Part shown: positions 38,778 to 47,334 of the stretch, one piece after another
Numbering within the stretch: position 1 is the stretch's first letter
Layout: each line of letters opens with the position of its first letter
IMG/VR virus record: IMGVR_UViG_3300044470_000095
Span: 1-64,000 of that record
Source: a virus
Reading direction: 5' to 3' (one strand)
DNA length: 64,000 bases
Made by a program: the position numbers and the translations under genes
Notes under the pieces: model-generated
Database searches by the model: none
Told to the model about the DNA's origin: nothing
The model's input: only the letters and a program-made list of their open reading frames with translations

Positions 38778-38887
38778 GCTGGATTGCAAATGAAGGGTTT
38801 GGGGAATTTTTCGATAGTATTGATCGAGATTTTCCCTACTCCAATGCGCATGAATTTCGGCAGCGATATTTGAAAGGAGGTATCTAA
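38600..38887 (+). CDS. Tail chaperone extension (GT part), -1 frame
   Basis: 96 codons from TAC at 38597 (YMRLAHSQPRGNGEIPSAIG ... FTDIDRDRDF ... HEFRQRYLKGGI) to TAA at 38885-38887. Most likely translated as the C-terminal part of a G-GT fusion of about 239 residues after slippage at 38591-38597. Direct initiation at ATG 38600 is possible but has no Shine-Dalgarno sequence. The stop overlaps the tape-measure ATG. Confidence 0.7.
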   Translation: MRLAHSQPRGNGEIPSAIGESVEYAHILIDLYGISRLFTDIDRDRDFCSNRETVVNSGLSWIANEGFGEFFDSIDRDFPYSNAHEFRQRYLKGGI

Positions 38888-40929
38888 TGTCTGACAATAA
38901 AACAATTCTAACTATCGATACCGTTTTCGATTCGTTCAAGGAATTTGAAACGCTCTTTTCCAAGTACAAAAACGATCTAAAGGAATTGCCCGGCGGGTGG
39001 GAGAAGGTCGATAAGGAAATTGGAAAAATCCACAATCCGTTTGAGGGAATCCAAAAGACGGCCAAGGCGATGCAAGCGTCGTTCAATGCGCTAAAATCCA
39101 TCGCAAAAGAAACTGGCGCACAGATCAAGGCATCGGCGACCAATCAGGATAAATTCCGTGTTGCGACCATCGGCGCGGCTAAGTCGTTCGGCGTCATCGC
39201 AAAGAGCGCCGTCAATACGGGCAAATCAATCGCAGGCATCACGAAAAGCATTGCCGGGTGGGTTGGTATAGCCGCAGGCATTGGCGGCGCGCTGGTGGGC
39301 GGTACGCTGTTTGGATTCGACAAACTTGCGCAGTCGCAGGGCGGGCAGAGAAAATCCGCGCAGGGTCTCGGCATGTCTACCGGGGAATTGTCGGCGACGA
39401 AAATTACGTATGACAAGGTTTTAGACGATTCGGAAAGTGTTTTAGCAAAAATCAACGAGGCTAAAAACGATTTTTCAAAGAGAGGCCAGTTTTACGCCAA
39501 CGGGATATCAAGCAAGGATTTTGAAGGAAGTAACGCGGAAATCCTGAATAAATTGGTTTTAAAGGCCAAAGATACGACTGATAAAGGCGGGAAAAATTAT
39601 CAGCAATATGCGCAAGCAAAAGGGCTGACCGATCTGCTAGGCACGTCGAACGTCACGCGCATTCACGAACAGCAGCGCGAAGAATTAAATTTGCTTGGTG
39701 CTACCAATGCAAAGCGCATCAAGCAATTGTCGCAAGACGAGCAATCACTGCGCAAGTTCCAAGATTTCACGGCATCAATTCAAACCGCCGGGCAGCATAT
39801 CGAAAATGTATTGGGAGACCATCTCGTTAGATTGGCTGGCCCACTCGGGAATCTATCCGATGCATTCTCAAATGCTGTGGCGAAATTGCTAGACACAGGT
39901 AAAATCGACGAATGGATTAATGCGCTATCGGATGACATCAAGCAATTTGTCGATTGGATAAGTTCCGATGAGGGTAAAAAAGGCATACAAGGATTCTTTG
40001 ATGGGGCCGCCGAAGCCGCAGAAGCCGCCGCAACATTTGTGAAATCTTTATCGTGGGTTGCTGGTGTTTTTAAGTGGGTAGGAACAGCGATTGGCGAGTC
40101 TATTGGGTTTGTTGTTGTTACATTTGAAAAAGTATGCGATTTCTTTGCAAAGTTCATTCCCGGAATTAACTCGAGCAAACCCAGCGCACCCGCTCCAACT
40201 CAACCTACTGCAAATGGATCGCCGTATCCAAAAATGAGTAGTAAAAGCGCATTAGCTGCGGAAGCTGCAAAACAAGCAGTCGAGGCAAATAGGAATGCTG
40301 ACTATACAAATCAAGGAAAAAGCATTCCCGTTAAACAAAACGAAATTGCAAAATTAGCCGCTGCAACGCAGGCTAAATATGGCATCCCTGCGGAAGTAAC
40401 GCAAGCCCAATATAATATTGAAAGCGGTGGCGGGAAGCATATGCCATCTGGCAGTAACAATCCTTTTGGGATTAAAGCCACAAAAGACGACATCAAGTCA
40501 GGTAAATTTGTCGAGGCAATGACAACCGAGCATTTGAATGGGATAGATGTTCGTATTCTGCAAAAGTTCAAGAAGTTCGATTCTCTGGCGGATGCATTCG
40601 ATGCGCATGCGAAGCTGCTGGCAACAAGGCCGCAATACGCGAACGCTAGAAAACATGCGGACGACCCGAAGGCTTTCGCTGACGCCTTGACCGGCGTATA
40701 TGCAACCGATCCTCATTATGGAGAAAAGTTGAAAGCTGAAATTAGCAAGCAAGCCCCAAGAGTGAGTCAAAATACGGCAAATGCTTCACAATCATCGCAA
40801 CAACAAGCCCAATCAAAATCACCGCAGGCAGGGCGCACATATCAGCAGCCGGTTAATGTCACGATCAACAAATCAGCCGGCGCAGATGTCAATACAACTG
40901 TCAATGCAATGTCTCCGTCGAGCGTATGA
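38887..40929 (+). CDS. Tape measure protein with C-terminal glucosaminidase-like domain
   Basis: 680 residues. A helical N-terminal region and a hydrophobic patch (KSIAGWVGIAAGIGGALVGG, about 115-140) are usual for tape measures. A low-complexity linker at about 430-475 precedes a peptidoglycan-hydrolase domain (AKYGIPAEVTQAQYNIESGG, SNNPFGIKA, FDSLADAFDAHAKLL, YATDPHYGEKLKAEI) with the ES glutamate of flagellar FlgJ-type enzymes. It would set tail length and open the cell wall at DNA entry. Rather short for a tape measure. GGAGG precedes the start. Confidence 0.85.
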   Translation: MSDNKTILTIDTVFDSFKEFETLFSKYKNDLKELPGGWEKVDKEIGKIHNPFEGIQKTAKAMQASFNALKSIAKETGAQIKASATNQDKFRVATIGAAKSFGVIAKSAVNTGKSIAGITKSIAGWVGIAAGIGGALVGGTLFGFDKLAQSQGGQRKSAQGLGMSTGELSATKITYDKVLDDSESVLAKINEAKNDFSKRGQFYANGISSKDFEGSNAEILNKLVLKAKDTTDKGGKNYQQYAQAKGLTDLLGTSNVTRIHEQQREELNLLGATNAKRIKQLSQDEQSLRKFQDFTASIQTAGQHIENVLGDHLVRLAGPLGNLSDAFSNAVAKLLDTGKIDEWINALSDDIKQFVDWISSDEGKKGIQGFFDGAAEAAEAAATFVKSLSWVAGVFKWVGTAIGESIGFVVVTFEKVCDFFAKFIPGINSSKPSAPAPTQPTANGSPYPKMSSKSALAAEAAKQAVEANRNADYTNQGKSIPVKQNEIAKLAAATQAKYGIPAEVTQAQYNIESGGGKHMPSGSNNPFGIKATKDDIKSGKFVEAMTTEHLNGIDVRILQKFKKFDSLADAFDAHAKLLATRPQYANARKHADDPKAFADALTGVYATDPHYGEKLKAEISKQAPRVSQNTANASQSSQQQAQSKSPQAGRTYQQPVNVTINKSAGADVNTTVNAMSPSSV

Positions 40930-41684
40930 GCGATAACCGAACGCAGTTTCAAAACTCGTATGAGATATCCCCGATCCTGCTTATTCAGGGCGTGGCATCG
41001 ACCATGCCTGGTGGGATGCTGCCGATTATCGCGGTCTTGCAATCACAGGATTTCAGCGACGGGATATTGACTGGGCCGACTGGCGACATCGCGTATGGGA
41101 ACACCTTTGCATCGTTTAGAGTATTGCCTGGCGGGACGCTGATTCAAAACCAGATCGGAAAGTACCCGTTTGCAAATCAGACGGTAGCGGCAAATGCAAT
41201 CATCACGCAGCCACTGAATATCTCTCTGGAAATGCATTGCCCGCCACGGTCCCCAGGGTACGGACATTTGCAACGGCAGGCAATTTTAAGCAACCTGCAA
41301 GATACGCTAACGAATCACACCGCACAAGGTGGATGGTTCGCAGTCGCAACGCCAGCATATCTCTACAACAACTTGATATTGACAAGCCTGCGAGACATTA
41401 CGGGCGGCGAAACAAAGAATTGGCAAACGACTTTTCAATGGGATTTTGAAGCCCCATTAATCACGGAAGACACGTCTGGAAATTCGACAAATTCCTTGAT
41501 GAATGTGATTCAGAATTTTCTCAAGCCAAATACTCCGCAGGGCGTAACTCCCCCGTGGTCTGGCTTGCAGATAGTAATTGGAAGTCCAAATTCAGGCGCG
41601 ACAACAACTTTCATACCGACATCCAGCAATTTAACTGGGGCGGCAGCAGTTCAATCAATACCTTCAACGGGAAATTTAGCATGA
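40926..41684 (+). CDS. Baseplate/tail protein
   Basis: 252 residues. SYEISPILLIQGVASTMPGG MLPIIAVLQS and TQPLNISLEMHCPPRSPGYG are typical of a protein following tape measures in DUF3383-type contractile phages. The Ser/Thr/Gln-rich tail after residue 180 looks disordered. Role in the baseplate inferred from order. Confidence 0.6.
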   Translation: MSDNRTQFQNSYEISPILLIQGVASTMPGGMLPIIAVLQSQDFSDGILTGPTGDIAYGNTFASFRVLPGGTLIQNQIGKYPFANQTVAANAIITQPLNISLEMHCPPRSPGYGHLQRQAILSNLQDTLTNHTAQGGWFAVATPAYLYNNLILTSLRDITGGETKNWQTTFQWDFEAPLITEDTSGNSTNSLMNVIQNFLKPNTPQGVTPPWSGLQIVIGSPNSGATTTFIPTSSNLTGAAAVQSIPSTGNLA

Positions 41685-43105
41685 AATATCTATCGTTTTT
41701 GATGCTATTCGTTTGCTCGCTCGCATATGCCGGCCCATCAACGATCAATGCGACAATTCCAGCGGCAAATTCCGCCTTGCAATCAGCGCCAATACGAGCC
41801 AATTTCCTCGCCGCGCAGACGGATATCAACAATCTCATCGAGCAAAATTATGGGGTGAGTGCGCCAGTTAATCCGATTGAAGGGCAGATGTGGATCAATA
41901 CCGCATCAACGCCATTTGCTTGGAATGTTTTTGATGGCACGCATTGGGATACAGTCGGTACGATTAATGCGTCAACTGGCCTAGCACAGGCTTATTCGAT
42001 CAACTGGACGGGCATAACCAATACGCCAAATACATTGGCTGGATATGGCATCACGAATGCGGTATCGAGCGTTTCGTTGACGATGCCAAGCATTTTTACA
42101 GTAACGGGAAGCCCGATAACGGGAACGGGAACTTTTGTTGCATCGTTCAATAATCAGCCACAGGGAAATGTTTTTGCTGCGCCAGCGTCGTCTACTGGTG
42201 CGCCTACTTTCCGCGCACTTGTAACAAGCGACCTGCCGGCAGGTACGCTGTTAAGCACCACCGCGCCAGCAAATAACCCGGCGACCGGAACGCCATCAAG
42301 CACAACATATTTGCGCGGCGACGGAACGTGGGCAACGCCACCAGGTAGTGCAGCAATCACAGGGCCAGGGTCGTCTACTAACGGATACCTGCCACAATGG
42401 AATGGCGCGACCGGGCTTGTACTCGAAGAAGGTCTGCCGGTCGGCACAACGGGAAACAATACCGTTGTCGAAACTAATGGCAGCGGTATCATTGCCGCAT
42501 CGATCTTGCCCGCACCGACCGCATCGACGCTGGGCGGCATCGAGAGCATTACAAGTCTGTCGAATAACTGGCTATCGTATATCGACACTTCCGGCGTGCC
42601 ACATCAAGCACAACCAGGATTTTCCAATCTTTCCGGCTCGGCCGCATGTTCACAATTACCCGCGTTGACCGGATCGGTAACGACTTCGGCGGGCAGTTGT
42701 GCAACATCGATTGCCAGTTCCGGGGTGTCCGCTGGAGCCTATACCAGCGCGAATATTACCGTTGGCGCGGATGGCCGACTAACGGCAGCGGCGAGCGGAA
42801 CGGGCGGGGGCGGGGGCGGATCCAACTACATCGCAAAAACCACGACCTATACGGCGGTCAATGGAGACAGCATCTTAGTCGATACCAGCGGTGGCGCATT
42901 TACGATCACATTGCCAGCTTCTCCAGGCGAATTCAATCAAGTCTGTGTATCCGATGCCGCCGGCACCTTCGGCACGAACACGCTGACGATTGCCGGCAAC
43001 AGCTCGAACATCATGGGATCGTCGGCCAACATGACCGTGACGACGAACTATGCCTCATTTTGCCTGATGTATTACACCACTACACCCGGATGGAGAATTA
43101 AATAA
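41681..43105 (+). CDS. Tail-fibre-like protein with N-terminal signal-like segment
   Basis: 474 residues from ATG 41681 overlapping the previous stop. It begins MKYLSFLMLFVCSLAYAGPS, a textbook Sec signal with an AYA cleavage site. The rest is fibre-like: IEGQMWINTASTPFAWNVFD, repeated Thr/Ser/Gly strands (GSPITGTGTFVASFNNQPQG, TTYLRGDGTWATPP) and a C-terminal beta domain. Secretion of a virion fibre would be unusual. The segment could instead be a hydrophobic anchor in the virion. Confidence 0.65.
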   Translation: MKYLSFLMLFVCSLAYAGPSTINATIPAANSALQSAPIRANFLAAQTDINNLIEQNYGVSAPVNPIEGQMWINTASTPFAWNVFDGTHWDTVGTINASTGLAQAYSINWTGITNTPNTLAGYGITNAVSSVSLTMPSIFTVTGSPITGTGTFVASFNNQPQGNVFAAPASSTGAPTFRALVTSDLPAGTLLSTTAPANNPATGTPSSTTYLRGDGTWATPPGSAAITGPGSSTNGYLPQWNGATGLVLEEGLPVGTTGNNTVVETNGSGIIAASILPAPTASTLGGIESITSLSNNWLSYIDTSGVPHQAQPGFSNLSGSAACSQLPALTGSVTTSAGSCATSIASSGVSAGAYTSANITVGADGRLTAAASGTGGGGGGSNYIAKTTTYTAVNGDSILVDTSGGAFTITLPASPGEFNQVCVSDAAGTFGTNTLTIAGNSSNIMGSSANMTVTTNYASFCLMYYTTTPGWRIK

Positions 43106-44349
43106 TGCGTGACTACCTGAAGCGGCTCATTCTGGCCGCAGTATTACTTTGCTTTTATGCGACGAGCTTTGCTAGTGATTTTTCGCAATTTGTCGGAGGG
43201 TTCAATTTACAGCCGGCGATTTTCTTTGCTACGTCAACTACCTACACTATTCCTGTCGCTGGAACGTACCGCGTTTCTGCACTAGGCGGCGGTGGGTCAG
43301 GGGCTGCCGCAATTCTAGGCAGCGGCGGCACCCTAGACGATAACGCAAGCGGTGGTGGTGGTGGTGGATTTACCGAGATCGACGTTTATCTACCAGCTGG
43401 TACGACGCTCACAATAACGATAGGTGCCGGTGGCGCGGGGGCGACCGCGACAGGAGGCAGCAACGCCAATGTTGGCGTTGCTGGCAATGCTGGCGGTACA
43501 ACCACCGTCACTGCTGCTGGGCTGTCGTTGTCGGCAACAGGCGGCGGCGGCGGTGGTTACAGCTTTACATCAACTGCCGCAGTGGTAGGTGCTGGCGGTG
43601 TCGGTTCGGGCGGTGGCAACAATCAGAGCGGCGGCGCGGGTGGTCAAGCGCACTGTTATGGGGGGGTGAGTGGTACACCTGACGAGTGCGCAGGCGGCGG
43701 CGGGGCGGCAGGAACAGGTATCGGAGCCGGCGGAGCGGGCGGAGCGGCAGCTTCTACCTACGCGGGGTATGTCGCTTGTACAGGTGGCGGAGGTGGCGTC
43801 GGCGGGAACGCTGGAGGGGCTTGCACAAATACGACTGCAAGTCCTGCTGCTGGAGGTGGTGGTGGCACAGGCGGCGCGGGCGGCGCGGCAACAAACAATG
43901 CCGCCTCCGGCGGAGTAAATAGCGTTGGTAATGTTTCTCTTACAAGCGCCGATGGAATTCAACGCACAACTCCCGCAGCAACAACTACCAGTAATTCAGT
44001 AAATGTTGGATTCGATAGCATTTTCGATCCGTGGCGGTCCGCTACAGGGGGCGGGTCAGCGGGGATAGTGGCGTCAACGGGGACGAATTCGTCTTATGCG
44101 GGCACTGGCGGTGGATTGGGTGGATTTTCTCTTTCTTCTAGTGGGACGGTAGGAACCGGGGTCACTCTAGTAGGGGGCACAGGTGGTTGTGCCATGATGA
44201 CCGTTAGTGTCAGTATTTCTTGTGCGAATGAGACTTCGTTGTTTGGCGGCGGTAGCGGCGGCGTGGTGGCGCAAGGCGGTACATCGTCCTATACCGCCGT
44301 ATCAGCCAAAGGCGGAAATGGTCTAGCAACAATCGAAAGGATCAAATAG
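43105..44349 (+). CDS. Glycine-rich adhesin-like protein with signal-like segment
   Basis: 414 residues. N-terminal MRDYLKRLILAAVLLCFYAT SFAS is signal-peptide-like. It continues as a glycine-rich protein with long Gly/Ala/Ser/Thr motifs (GGGGGGYSF-type blocks, GAGGAGATATGG), reminiscent of the polyglycine adhesins at tips of T-even tail fibres. It ends KGGNGLATIERIK. The strong skew gives long shadow frames. Likely determines receptor binding. Confidence 0.65.
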   Translation: MRDYLKRLILAAVLLCFYATSFASDFSQFVGGFNLQPAIFFATSTTYTIPVAGTYRVSALGGGGSGAAAILGSGGTLDDNASGGGGGGFTEIDVYLPAGTTLTITIGAGGAGATATGGSNANVGVAGNAGGTTTVTAAGLSLSATGGGGGGYSFTSTAAVVGAGGVGSGGGNNQSGGAGGQAHCYGGVSGTPDECAGGGGAAGTGIGAGGAGGAAASTYAGYVACTGGGGGVGGNAGGACTNTTASPAAGGGGGTGGAGGAATNNAASGGVNSVGNVSLTSADGIQRTTPAATTTSNSVNVGFDSIFDPWRSATGGGSAGIVASTGTNSSYAGTGGGLGGFSLSSSGTVGTGVTLVGGTGGCAMMTVSVSISCANETSLFGGGSGGVVAQGGTSSYTAVSAKGGNGLATIERIK

Positions 44350-44729
44350 TGGCCATCTACAACATCACAGCAACCGGCCAGAATATCGAAGCCGAAGCCG
44401 CTTTCATGGCGGCGCAATATCCGAGTGGCGGCTACACGCTGGTCACGCCGGACGGCGCATTTGCTCCGTCGCTGGGCACCGTCATCACGCCGCGCGCATT
44501 CTTTGACCGCATCGGCGCTGCGAACGAGGCGTGGCTTTACGCACAGGCGCAGACCAACTCGACGCTGGAAATGTACAAGGATACGATCTGGAGCGGGCCG
44601 GTTGATCTTGCTAATCCCCAGACTGCGACAGACTTGACTTATTTGCTGACGCTGACAGGAACGCCGTTCACATCAGCTAGCCTTGTCGCGATAGTGAGTG
44701 CGCCGGTTCAAGCGAACGAAGTCGGCTGA
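44349..44729 (+). CDS. Tail-fibre accessory/chaperone-like protein
   Basis: 126 residues, GTG start overlapping the stop of the adhesin gene. FMAAQYPSGGYTLVTPDGAF, EMYKDTIWSGPVDLANPQTA and LTGTPFTSASLV form a compact fold. Position after the adhesin suggests assembly help or a fibre tip, but family not recognised. Confidence 0.5.
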   Translation: MAIYNITATGQNIEAEAAFMAAQYPSGGYTLVTPDGAFAPSLGTVITPRAFFDRIGAANEAWLYAQAQTNSTLEMYKDTIWSGPVDLANPQTATDLTYLLTLTGTPFTSASLVAIVSAPVQANEVG

Positions 44730-44743
44730 AAGCCGTACTAACC

Positions 44744-44887
44744 ATGCAGCCATCTTCCGCAATCGGTGAATTCGCAATCGGGGAAAGCCAGATTGGTGAT
44801 CCGCCATTCCAATGGGAAAATACCATATTCTCACAGTATGCTAATTCTCCGATCATCATGCAACTGCTTGACTATTTCAAATTGTAA
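44744..44887 (+). CDS. Small baseplate-region protein (47 aa)
   Basis: MQPSSAIGEFAIGESQIGDP followed by PFQWENTIFSQYANSPIIMQ and LLDYFKL. The regular IGE/IG spacing and fit between two virion genes argue that it is real. Function unknown. Confidence 0.55.
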   Translation: MQPSSAIGEFAIGESQIGDPPFQWENTIFSQYANSPIIMQLLDYFKL

Positions 44888-44905
44888 CAAACGAAAATAG
44901 ATAAA

Positions 44906-45286
44906 ATGGCAACCACACCGCAATGGGACGATAGCGTAACAACCTGGGACGAAGCGGATACGTTCTGGGACGTTTCACGACCCGTTGTACAGGATTTGCC
45001 GGTAAATCCGAACACGATTTATATCGCGTTCAATCCATCGAGTTCATCGAATTTCGTTTTTCAATGCACGCTTGACGGCGCAAATTATGTGGTTGTCGTG
45101 ACATGGAATTTATTCGGTGAGCGGTACTACATCAATCTGTACAACACGCAACAAAAATTGATTCTCTGCACTGCGGTTGTTCCTTCGCCAAACACGTTCA
45201 ATATCTCCCTGACAGGATCGATGTTCAGCGACTTATTGGTGTATCGCGAAGCATCTGGAAATTTTGAAATCATTCCGCCGACATAA
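44906..45286 (+). CDS. Baseplate/tail protein
   Basis: 126 residues. Trp-rich start (PQWDDSVTTWDEADTFWDVS), then a beta fold (NFVFQCTLDGANYVVVVTWN, GERYYINLYNTQQKLILCTA) and a small C-terminal domain. The pattern is shared with a phage structural family located before the baseplate hub. Its stop overlaps the next ATG. Confidence 0.6.
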   Translation: MATTPQWDDSVTTWDEADTFWDVSRPVVQDLPVNPNTIYIAFNPSSSSNFVFQCTLDGANYVVVVTWNLFGERYYINLYNTQQKLILCTAVVPSPNTFNISLTGSMFSDLLVYREASGNFEIIPPT

Positions 45287-46275
45287 TGCGATATTACGAT
45301 ATTAAGATTACCGATCCAGATACGGGAGATTTGGTAAGAGAATTTTCGTCGCTATACCCGGACGGGACAACGAATTTAGGCGCGTTGAATATCGAACTGG
45401 ATATGGCCGTTTCCTCTGCGGCCATGCCAATGGATCACGGCCAGTTGAAAATATGGGGTATCTCGATAGAGGATATCAGCAACGCAAATAATTTCGCACC
45501 ACATCTTGCGGATGACAAAACACTGACTCCCGGAAAGAAGATTCAAGTATTCGGCGGTATGTCAGATGGATTGCCATTCGCGCAGTCATGGCAGCATGGA
45601 TTATTATTTTCTGGCGCGATTAATCAATGCTTTGGCAACTGGCAGGACATTAATCAAACGCTTGATTTTGTCATTATCCCAACTTATGTTCCCGGCAATA
45701 GGCCGGTCAACATTGCATTCGATTGGCCGGCAGGACAGCCGATGAGCGTGATGCTTCAAAACACTTTGGCGGTTGCATACCCCGGCTTTCAAATCGAAGT
45801 CAATGTAAATCCAAATTTGGTCCGCAATGCAGCGGAGCCGGGATTTTACGGTAACCTGCAACAGTTCTCGCAGTATTGTAAAGAAAATAGCTTGAGCCTA
45901 CTTGGCTCGACAAACGGCTATAAAGGTGTCGATATTGTCGTTCAAAATAACAAGATTACCGCATCCGATTCGTTTAATCCGAGCGTTGATGTAACAGGGA
46001 TCGAATTGATTGATCTTATCGGGCAACCGACATGGGTCAACATCAATACGATCACGTTTAAAACCGTCATGCGCGCAGATTTAACGTGGGGCAGCTTAAT
46101 CTCTCTGCCGACACAGCCAAAAACAGGGATGTCGGTGCAAGGCTATTCTGGCGTGCGAGACAGTTCAATTTTCCAGGGCGTTTATCAAATTACCAGTGTT
46201 CGGCATATCGGCAACTTTCGCCAGCCGGACGGGAATTCATGGGTGACGGTTTATGAGGCACTAATTCCCGGATAG
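45286..46275 (+). CDS. Baseplate hub protein (gpD/gp27-like)
   Basis: 329 residues. MRYYDIKITDPDTGDLVREF, ALNIELDMAVSSAAMPMDHG QLKIWG, PGKKIQVFGGMSDGLPFA and QGVYQITSVRHIGNFRQPDG fit hub proteins with two barrel domains at start and end and a middle domain (FYGNLQQFSQYCKENSLSLL). It would form the ring under the tube on which the spike sits. Confidence 0.7.
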   Translation: MRYYDIKITDPDTGDLVREFSSLYPDGTTNLGALNIELDMAVSSAAMPMDHGQLKIWGISIEDISNANNFAPHLADDKTLTPGKKIQVFGGMSDGLPFAQSWQHGLLFSGAINQCFGNWQDINQTLDFVIIPTYVPGNRPVNIAFDWPAGQPMSVMLQNTLAVAYPGFQIEVNVNPNLVRNAAEPGFYGNLQQFSQYCKENSLSLLGSTNGYKGVDIVVQNNKITASDSFNPSVDVTGIELIDLIGQPTWVNINTITFKTVMRADLTWGSLISLPTQPKTGMSVQGYSGVRDSSIFQGVYQITSVRHIGNFRQPDGNSWVTVYEALIPG

Positions 46276-46325
46276 AAACTATTCTGGATCGCCAGCTTAT
46301 TTACGAAAGTGCCGAGGTTTAGTAA

Positions 46326-46970
46326 ATGTCAACCGCACAAAAACTGCCGCTTAGTCGGTCACTCAATCGGCTTGCGCAAGGCGTAGTCAATGATGCGTTT
46401 CAAAAGTCCGGCCAGGCGCTTCCTTGCCGTGTGGTGAGGGTAGTTTCATCGAATGTGGTCACGGTTGCATTCCAGGTGAATAGCAAATTCACGTTGCCGC
46501 AAGTGACGATCCCGATGGCTGGGGCGGAATGGATTCGCTACCCAATTCAGCCAGGCAATGGCGGCGTTGTATTCCCCGCCGATGCGCGGCTCGCAGGGAT
46601 ATCGAATATCGGCGGTGGCACTGCTGATTTGTCGCAACCGGCAAATTTAACGGCATTGGTTTTCTTGCCGTTTGCCGACGCGAAATGGTCAGCAGTTGAT
46701 TTGCAAGCGGTGACGATTTATGGGCCGAACGGCGTAGTTTTACGGGATACCGGAAATGCATCGAACATCACTTTGACACCATCCGGGATAGCGATAACAA
46801 CACCAGAAATTACAGCGAACGTGCCGACGACAACGATCAACGGAAATGTCACTGTCAACGGGACAATTACTGCAAGCGGTGAGGTAACAGGGAATGGAAT
46901 CACACTTTCTTCGCACATGCATGGTGGCGTTCAATCTGGCGGATCGAATACTAGCGGGCCATCTGGTTAA
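46326..46970 (+). CDS. Baseplate spike protein (gpV/Gp138-like)
   Basis: 214 residues. An OB-fold N-terminal domain (CRVVRVVSSNVVTVAFQVNS, QVTIPMAGAEWIRYPIQPG) leads into a short beta-helix spike (ITTPEITANVPTTTINGNVT VNGTITASGE). The tip reads SSHMHGGVQSGGSNTSGPSG, with the HxH motif that binds iron at the apex of P2 gpV and phi92 gp138. It pierces the outer membrane on contraction. Confidence 0.82.
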   Translation: MSTAQKLPLSRSLNRLAQGVVNDAFQKSGQALPCRVVRVVSSNVVTVAFQVNSKFTLPQVTIPMAGAEWIRYPIQPGNGGVVFPADARLAGISNIGGGTADLSQPANLTALVFLPFADAKWSAVDLQAVTIYGPNGVVLRDTGNASNITLTPSGIAITTPEITANVPTTTINGNVTVNGTITASGEVTGNGITLSSHMHGGVQSGGSNTSGPSG

Positions 46971-46979
46971 GGATAAGAA

Positions 46980-47333
46980 ATGGCGTTAAGAACATGGGGC
47001 AGAGTATCCGATGAGTACGGGAATTTAACATGGCAGGAAGTGACAACAGATGCCAATGGATACAATGACGCAGTGTGGATTACTGCGCTTATCCAAGCGT
47101 TGAAACTTAATATCAACGAATCGCCATTCAATTCAAATTACGGAATCAATGCGCGCCAATCAGTGGTAACGCAGATTTTCCCTGATTTTTACGTCGCACA
47201 GACTCAGCGACAATTCTCGCAATACTTCGCAAGCCTGTTGATTTCAAAAGTACAGGGAACAATTGACCCTACTTATAACGTCAGCATCATCACGCATTCC
47301 GGCGCAAAAATAATGACACAGATTGCAACCTGA
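46980..47333 (+). CDS. Baseplate wedge protein (gp25/gpW-like)
   Basis: 117 residues. ALIQALKLNINESPFNSNYG INARQSVVTQIFPDFY and QYFASLLISKV form a compact fold. The size and position between spike and gpJ correspond to gpW/gp25. No EPR core motif is visible, so the assignment rests on order. Confidence 0.6.
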   Translation: MALRTWGRVSDEYGNLTWQEVTTDANGYNDAVWITALIQALKLNINESPFNSNYGINARQSVVTQIFPDFYVAQTQRQFSQYFASLLISKVQGTIDPTYNVSIITHSGAKIMTQIAT

Positions 47334-47334
47334 C

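Noticed and set aside
43570-43962. Several long frames inside the glycine-rich adhesin gene
   Set aside because: Strong GGC/GGT bias removes stops in other frames. Their products are Arg/Ser-rich and lack starts with ribosome sites.
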